From: Acorus gramineus
Lineage: Eukaryota; Streptophyta; Magnoliopsida; Acorales; Acoraceae
NCBI GenBank assembly: GCA_030737835.1
Contig: JAUJYN010000029.1
Coordinates: forward strand, 1,848,871-1,912,870
Length of the DNA stretch: 64,000 nt
Direction of reading: 5' to 3'
The notes beneath the pieces were generated by a model. The model was not told the DNA's origin and searched no databases. It saw only the letters and a program-made list of their open reading frames with translations. Numbering within the stretch: position 1 is the first letter of the stretch; each line of letters opens with the position of its first letter. The position numbers and the translations under genes are program-made. Below are positions 58,575 through 64,000 of the stretch, in pieces.

Positions 58575-58993
58575 TGAGTAGGAAGGCTGGAAGAAGACAT
58601 CATCCCTTAATGAGCAATATGCCATATCCTCAACACTGGAAACTGGCGTCGCAGGCGAACTCAATGGTTACCAGCAATACTGATGCACGGGAAAGAGCTC
58701 CATTATCGAGACGCAATCCATACCTTAGAAATTGCGACCAATTCATCATTATCACAGTACTAGGCTAGAATCTCCTACCCAAGCCTTAATCCCACAACAA
58801 GGGATCCCACAATTGACCCTCTTCATCCGACCTAGTCGACAACTTAAGGGTGGGTCCAGGGGGTCACGTCTACATCAACGGATGCGAGGAGGCATGTCAG
58901 CAACCTAAGGTAACTTCTGAAACAAGAGTACTCAGATGACAATCCTATGACTCATCATCTATACGACTAGACTTAGGCTCTGATACCAACTTT
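58575..58993 (-). pseudogene. E3 gag leader and primer-binding site
   Basis: At 58977-58988 the minus strand reads TGGTATCAGAGC, the tRNA-Met site. At about 58885-58912 it matches the gag start region of E1, with TTAGGTTGCTGACATGCCTC. Gag beyond the first codons is not recognisable (58575-58860 has no assignable domain). Confidence 0.8.
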
Positions 58994-59250
58994 TGTCACG
59001 CCCCAGGGCGGCCGTCCCCAAGACGTGGCAATAATGAAATATCAGCTATCAATACCTGAGGTCAATAAAGACTCCAACAACAACACACAAGGTGGCAAAG
59101 CAAAGATAATGATAACTGACTAAAAAGCGAAAGCATAATATATAAACAATGTCTGTAAACAAAAAATATTATTACATACTCGAATACACAATCACTGTCC
59201 TATGAGAGCCAAGTCTAGTCCAAATAAAATACAACCTGTGCCACATGCAC
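58994..59250 (-). mobile_element. E3 5' LTR, terminal piece
   Basis: The first about 257 bases of a B LTR in minus sense from TGTCACGCC, adjoining the PBS. It is cut by another B LTR starting at 59251. Confidence 0.85.
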
Positions 59251-59592
59251 TGTCACGCCCCAGGGCGGCCGTCCCCGGGACGCGGCAATAATAAAATATC
59301 AGCTATTAATACCTGAGGTCAATAAAGACTCTAACAATAATACACAAGGTGGCAAAGCAAGGATAATGATAACTGACTGAAAAGCGGAAGCATAATATAT
59401 AAACAGTGTCTGTTAATCAAAAACATTATTACACACTCGAATACACAATCACTGTCCTGTGAGAGCCAAGTCTACACCAAAGAAAATACAACCTGTGCCA
59501 CATGCACGATTTACAATACATACAATGACTCTAGGACTGCTGACAGCCTCGCACTCGCCATTCGCCGGAAGAACGCTCCACGCCCATAAGAC
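59251..59592 (-). mobile_element. B LTR fragment
   Basis: A second copy of the same terminal region (TGTCACGCCCCAGGGCGG onward), in minus sense, inserted into the E3 5' LTR and cut by E4 at 59593. Its remainder should lie beyond E4, outside the window. Confidence 0.85.
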
Positions 59593-59867
59593 TGTTATAT
59601 ATGTGTCACTTTTATCCTTCTGGTAACCATTGGAGCATTCTGGCAGTTTTTTAGCTTTTTCGTTTTTCGATCGGAACCGCTAAAATTTTGGACTGTTAGC
59701 TATCATCTTGAGTTTGAGGACTCCGATTGAAAATCTAACTGCATATTATGTGTCCTGGTGCCATTTCAAGCCACTCACGAGAATTTCATCGAATTCTGGT
59801 AACGTTTCAGAATTTCACAGTTCCAAAGCGTATCCAGGTTTTGATCGGGCGAAAAGTCTTTGGGAGA

Positions 59868-59944
59868 CTTGACTTGGTCAATGTGGGCCCATGACTTGGT
59901 CAATTGATTTTGGATTTTAGTGTGGTTGGGTTGACTAGGGTCAA
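59868..59944 (+). promoter_or_regulatory. W-box (TTGAC) cluster in E4 LTR promoter
   Basis: CTTGACTTGGTCAA (59868-59881), TGACTTGGTCAATTGA (59892-59907) and GTTGACTAGGGTCAA (59930-59944) give about five TTGAC cores on both strands within 77 bases, 90 to 170 bases upstream of the TATA-like box. TTGAC[CT] is the core bound by plant WRKY factors. Equivalent clusters lie in other A and B LTRs. Confidence 0.6.
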
Positions 59945-60367
59945 ATCTCACCTAAGTGCACCTAAACCTAGCCTAAACCTAATTAATTAGCTCTAAGTTA
60001 AGTGGTGTGAGTGTGTGTGGTGTGGGTGTGAGCATAATAAAATCCCACGACTACAAACAGCCCCTCCTATTCATCATCTTCTCCAAAATTTCTCTCTCTC
60101 TCCCTCTTTATTTTCCCCTTTGGACCTAGTTCAAGTGTTCAAAAGAAGAAACCCTAAGAAGAGAAAAGATAGGTGAGGACCCGATCTACCTTTGTGTGGT
60201 CTCGGATTCGAGTTCCCTCTTGTGTGACCCCCTCTTATGGACCCTCTTCTCCTCTGTTTTCAGCCCCTCTTAGGCTGAGTTGGGAGCTTGGTGGTGGTGG
60301 TCTTGGTGGTGGTGTTTCGGTGCGCGAAAAGCACCCGATCTCCTTCCCTTCCCTTCCTCTCCTTTGG

Positions 60368-61120
60368 GTGAGTTTCCTTTCCTTCCATTTCTTGTCTAGA
60401 TGTATGTTTAGGTGTGTTTTTGGGGGTGTAAGATGTGTTTGGTGGTTTGGGGGCTGTTGGAGGGCTGAGAGGGGTGGTAGAGCCGGCTCGGGCAGTGCGG
60501 GCTCCTCGGCGCAGGTAGGCGGGCAGGCTGGCAGGCACTGGGCGCGTGCTGTCGGGCGCGCTGGGTGCATGCGCGCAGACGGCGCGTGCGGGTGCTGGGC
60601 AGGGGGCGCAGTACGCGAGTTGAGCGGGTGCTGCGCGGGGGGGGGGGGGGCAGTGCGCGTAGGGCGAGCGAGGAGTGCGTTCGGGGCACTGCGCTGGGGC
60701 GCAGTGCGGGCGGGTGTGCGCGCGAGGCTCTGCGCTGGGTCGTAGTGCGCGCTGGTGCATCCGGGGGCTGGAAGCGCGGTGCGCACGGGCCCGTGTTCGT
60801 GCGTGCGTCCGAGCGTGCGGTGTGTCTGGGCTCGCGGGCTGGGCGCGGCAGTGTGTCTGGGCATGCGGGCAGGGGTTCGGCAGCGTGTCCAGGCATGTGG
60901 GCAGGGGCTCGGCAGTGCGTCTGGGCGCGGGCTGGAAAGCAGCGGTGCGCCCGGGGCGGGTGGCCGTGCGGGTGGCTGCCCGGGGGTTCGGGTGAGTCGG
61001 AGTGCTCGGACTCGCGTCCGTACGGGCCGTATGTACGCTTGTCTGAGTGTTGGGTATTTTTAGTGTATTTTTGATATATTTGTGTATTTTACTCACCGAG
61101 TTGATTACCCTGTCTTGCAG
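60368..61120 (+). other. Candidate leader intron in E4 5' LTR
   Basis: Donor-like GTGAGT after CTTTGG (60368-60373) and acceptor TGTCTTGCAG (ends 61120), with ACTCACC about 25 bases upstream of the acceptor. A shorter choice uses GTGAGT at 60992. The conserved core ATCTTGACGGACGGTC follows. The next acceptor-like TTTTCTTAG (62627-62635) lies eight bases before the gag ATG. Confidence 0.4.
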
Positions 61121-62528
61121 ATCTTGACGGACGGTCACACGACGACCCGGGTATTGGCGATTGGGACAATCCAACCCAATAGGGAGGCGCTATATGCACT
61201 TGGGCGTATACCGTCCTCCCCTGGGGCACTATAGTTTAATATTAACTTGTATAATATGTAATCTATGCAAGCATGATTAGTATGTAGTATGCATGCCACC
61301 CTAGATCTTGTATGTTAGGGACTTGCACCCTTAGGATATGTGTAAGAGCCATGCATCCTGACTCCATGTTTTCATGCTAGGAAAGCCTCGACCTATGCAT
61401 GTGTCCTATTAGTTTAATTTATTAAATTAAATATGAACTTATGGTATTTTAAGCATGCCTTAGGGAATATTATAAGGGGCCTTGCGAGGTCAACATTGAG
61501 ACCCGGACTAGGGTACTCCGTGTTCCTTGTTTGGTTGTCGGGATATCCTGTATCGGGACCTCATGGTACCCTCCCAAGGTTTCTTTTCCCGATAATATTA
61601 TAACCTCGTTGTTATAATATGTGTCTCCCCGCATCTTAGTTATGTGCCCTGGAGGAATTCTGAAGAATTCATGACATTTATAAGTTGAGATCGGTGTTGG
61701 CGGATCCGAGTGGATCGTATACGTGTGGATAGGCTGTTTCTTTTCCCTTCGTTGGATCCGTATAGAGACTGCCCCAGCGTTAGACAGGCCTTCCTGACAG
61801 AGGGCTCCCATCAGTAGGCACCTCCTGATTTGGGTTCGGACTGTGTTGAATTGTGGGAGTGGACCAGGCGGCCTACGGAGTGGAGGAGAGACTATCGGTG
61901 GACCAAGGGTGATTAACAGCCTAGTCAGTCCCAATATCCTATGTCACCTATTGGAGGGTGAGGGTGAGGGTGTGGTGGGTCGGCGATGTAGCGACCCACT
62001 GGATTGTGTAGTTCCTGCCACTTTGAGGCTTTGAATAATTAATTGTGGTTAATATGAATTGTGATGCATGGGTTGTGCTATTCACTGAGCGTGTGGCTCA
62101 CCCCTCGCATAATTTTTCTCCAGTTATTACTGAGTCGGACTTGAAGGAGGAGCTCCCCGTGGCACTTCATCAGTAGCGGAGCAGCGCCACGTCCCGCGAG
62201 TGTTAGAGGCCATCAGCATCCTTTCTTTTGATTGTATGTATTATATTTCCGTGCTTGGGCACTCGTTTGTATTATATTTGGATGTATTCGTGTATATTGG
62301 CTCTCACAGGATAGTTGATTATGTATCGAGTCTGTAATATGTTTTTGAATTACAGACTCAGTCTTTTAGCTTCCTCTATTTGTGTATATATCATGTCAGC
62401 CTTGTTTAGTCTGTGTTGTCATTTTTAGCTGTTGTTAGAGTATGTTATTGACCTCCTGTATAGACTGCTGATATCATGTATACACTTGCCGCGTCCCAGG
62501 GACGGCCGCCCTGGGGCGTGACAAAAGT

Positions 62529-62540
62529 TGGTATCAGAAC
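62529..62540 (+). promoter_or_regulatory. E4 primer-binding site (tRNA-Met)
   Basis: TGGTATCAGAAC five bases after the 5' LTR; it matches the initiator tRNA-Met complement except near its end. Confidence 0.9.
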
Positions 62541-62643
62541 CTATTCCTGTCAGAGCCAATTGTCTTCTTTTTCGTAGAGATGAGTCCTAGGATTTCTATA
62601 TGAGTATTCTGATCCTAGTGTCTGGTTTTCTTAGGTTGCTGAT

Positions 62644-64000
62644 ATGCCTCCTCGCAGAGGACGGCGCGGATGTGGTCCCTCTCGACCTTTGGAGGTTTCC
62701 GGACCTACCAGAGGCGAGGATGCTACTGGAGAGTCCTCGGCTGTGAGGCCAGGATCGGCGCAAGAGCCTCCTGCATGGGAGCGCGCGTTCGCGCGGATAG
62801 AGGATTTGGTGGAGACTCAGACCAGGGCACTGGAGGCCCAGACTAGAGTATTGGCTGAGCAGGCGCGAGAGATTCAGGAGCTGTGGGCGGGCCGAGGGGC
62901 AGTTCCGCAGGTCCCCTTGGTGGCAGATCAACCGGTGGTGCCTGACGCACCCTCAGTCCCGTGGTGGTTCCGCCGGTGAGAGTTCAGGATCCCCAGGAGA
63001 GAGGGAGGTGGGGCTAGAGGCTGCGGCGCGAGTTCATCAGAGCGGCCTCAGCGCCTTTCTGAAGCTTCACCCTCCCGAGTTCTATGGCCAGACGGTGGAA
63101 CCCCTTGCCCCAGAGCGTTGGTTGATGGAGGTGGACACGATCTTCTCGACCACGCATTGCACCGATCGCCAGCGAGTCTCCCTGGCCACTTTTATGCTGA
63201 AGGGTAGCGCCGCCGACTGGTGGGCTACTAGATCAGTGGACATTCCAGAGGGAGTGGAGTAGCTTCTATGGGCGGGATTCCGGAGGTATTTCCTGGAGGA
63301 GTACTTCCTGTTCTCGACGCGACAGATCGTGATGCAGGAGTTTGAGCAGCTGACGCAGGGCTCTATGTCTGTCGCTGACTACTCCACGCGCTTCACGAGG
63401 CTTTCCAGATTCGCCCCAGCCTTGGTGATGGATGAGGAGACGAGGTGCCGTCGTTTTGAGCTTGGTCTCAGCAGCGCCATTCGGGTGCATGTCACCTCCC
63501 AGGCTTTCACGAGGTACTCGGACTTGGTGTCTCGGGCGAAGACAGTCGAGCCAGACCTCTGGATCCTCGTGAGGGTTGCGACCCCTTCTGCAGACCAGAG
63601 ACCTCCCAGGAGCCAGGACCAGGGACAGCGCAAGAAGAAGAGGCCCCGCTTTGATCAGTTAGCGGCTGCCTCTCCTTCAGTCGATGTGGTGCCAGCGCGA
63701 GGTCCAGCACCCATTGCGGCAGTGCCAGTCCAGGCCAGGCGACCAGAGACGCGGCGCTGTTACCACTGTCAGCGCATCGGGCATATCTTGTATAATTGCC
63801 CTGATGCTGGCCGACCCCGCGTGCTACCTCCGCAGCAGCAGCAGCCTCAGCGCCAACAGCAGCAGCCTCAGCGCCAGCCGCAGCAGTAGCCTCAGCGTCA
63901 GCAGCAGCAGCAGCCACAGGGTGGCCGAGCTGACCAGAGGAGGCAGCCAGCGCAGCCGGCGAGGCGTGCCCCTGCTCCTCAGCCGCAGTTTGTTCAGGGC
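62644..64000 (+). pseudogene. E4 gag region, zinc knuckle and Gln-rich linker
   Basis: It starts MPPRRGRRGCGPSRPLEVSG, continues with the repeated QTRALEAQTRVLAEQAREIQ coiled-coil-like stretch, the core LKLHPPEFYGQTVEPLAPER, and FEQLTQGSMSVADYSTRF. The knuckle CYHCQRIGHILYNC lies at 63758-63799, followed by a CAG-rich glutamine linker (about 63830-63920). A few breaks are present. The protease should follow past the window edge. Confidence 0.92.

Larger units (their letters stand above)
42677..59250 (-). mobile_element. E3: old Ty3/gypsy chromovirus with B-type LTRs, heavily nested
   Basis: Transcribed leftward. Parts on its own strand: 5' LTR start (58994-59250, the rest lost under later LTRs), tRNA-Met PBS, gag leader, a decayed internal region, integrase and chromodomain-like tail, PPT, and 3' LTR (42677-52727 including insertions). 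The internal region is split by a mosaic solo LTR at 53427-56985, and the 3' LTR by an A LTR holding an A2 LTR. Only scraps of gag and pol can be read, with many breaks, so it is much older than E1 and E2. Its own target duplication cannot be checked because the right end is overwritten. Confidence 0.88.
59593..62523 (+). mobile_element. E4 5' LTR (A type)
   Basis: A 2.9-kb LTR from TGTTATATATGTG to GGGGCGTGACA. Order: U3 block (about 59655-59845), TTGAC cluster (59868-59944), TATA-like ATAATAAAA (60034-60042), CTATTCATCATC (60068-60079), donor-like GTGAGT (60368), CpG tract (about 60530-60990) with a 14-base G run (60637-60650), hairpin (about 61000-61050), acceptor TCTTGCAG (61113-61120), conserved core, GGGTGAGGGTGAGGG tract (about 61958), terminus. 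Confidence 0.93.
59593..64000 (+). mobile_element. E4: Tekay-like element, 5' part (LTR, PBS, gag)
   Basis: Order: 5' LTR (59593-62523), tRNA-Met PBS, gag from 62644 with zinc knuckle and Gln-rich linker, running off the window. The expected right-hand target duplication would be AAGAC (59588-59592). In the part seen, gag has about two or three breaks, so the element is broken at least there. Gag is very close to that of E1 (shared blocks such as FEQLTQGSMSVADYSTRFTR). Confidence 0.93.

Overview
The window is plant nuclear DNA, and almost all of it is nested LTR retrotransposons. The primer-binding sites match the 3' end of plant initiator tRNA-Met (TGGTATCAGAGC), the pol proteins are plant Ty3/gypsy chromovirus (Tekay/Del) and Tat types, and the LTRs are very long (2 to 4.4 kb). 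This points to a large, repeat-rich plant genome; the species cannot be named from the sequence. No intact host gene is visible. The one stretch that is not retrotransposon (40629-42676) is a decayed Ulp1 (C48 peptidase) gene embedded in a 20-bp motif array typical of a DNA transposon end.

Layout. 1-3182: right end of a solo or 3' LTR (type B1, + sense). 3183-3435 and 16740-18435: two halves of an old Tat-lineage pol. They are split by E1 (3436-16739, - strand), a Tekay element with both LTRs, PBS, PPT, gag and pol, and a 5-bp target duplication (TTTGC). E1's integrase is in turn split by a solo LTR (6825-9731, duplication AGATG). 18436-23235: LTR fragments holding a solo LTR (18835-22541, duplication AAGGG). 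23236-28585: two overlapping B1 LTRs in + sense. 28586-40609: a solo A-type LTR split by E2 (29692-38980, +), a young but internally gutted element. 40629-42676: the Ulp1 transposon remnant. 42677-59250: E3 (- strand), an old element with B-type LTRs. Its left LTR holds an A LTR (duplication TCTAA), which holds an A2 LTR (duplication GCCGG); its integrase holds a mosaic LTR (duplication CATAC). 59251-59592: an LTR fragment. 59593-64000: E4 (+), 5' LTR, PBS and gag, running off the window.

The LTRs fall into related types named here for convenience: A (includes A2, marked by a 61-bp tandem duplication), B1 and B2. All share the terminal sequences, a conserved U3 block and a short GC-rich core flanked by splice-like signals. 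Between U3 block and TATA box most carry a cluster of TTGAC (W-box) cores, which A2 has lost. The transcribed leader holds conserved splice-like signals, a CpG-dense tract and a hairpin. Together these suggest a spliced leader and WRKY-type control, both inferred.

Relative age from nesting: Tat fragment and Ulp1 remnant oldest; E3 and the B LTRs next; then E1 and the A LTRs; E2 and the innermost solo LTRs youngest. E1's LTRs differ by a few percent in the stretch compared by eye, E2's by under about 2 percent.
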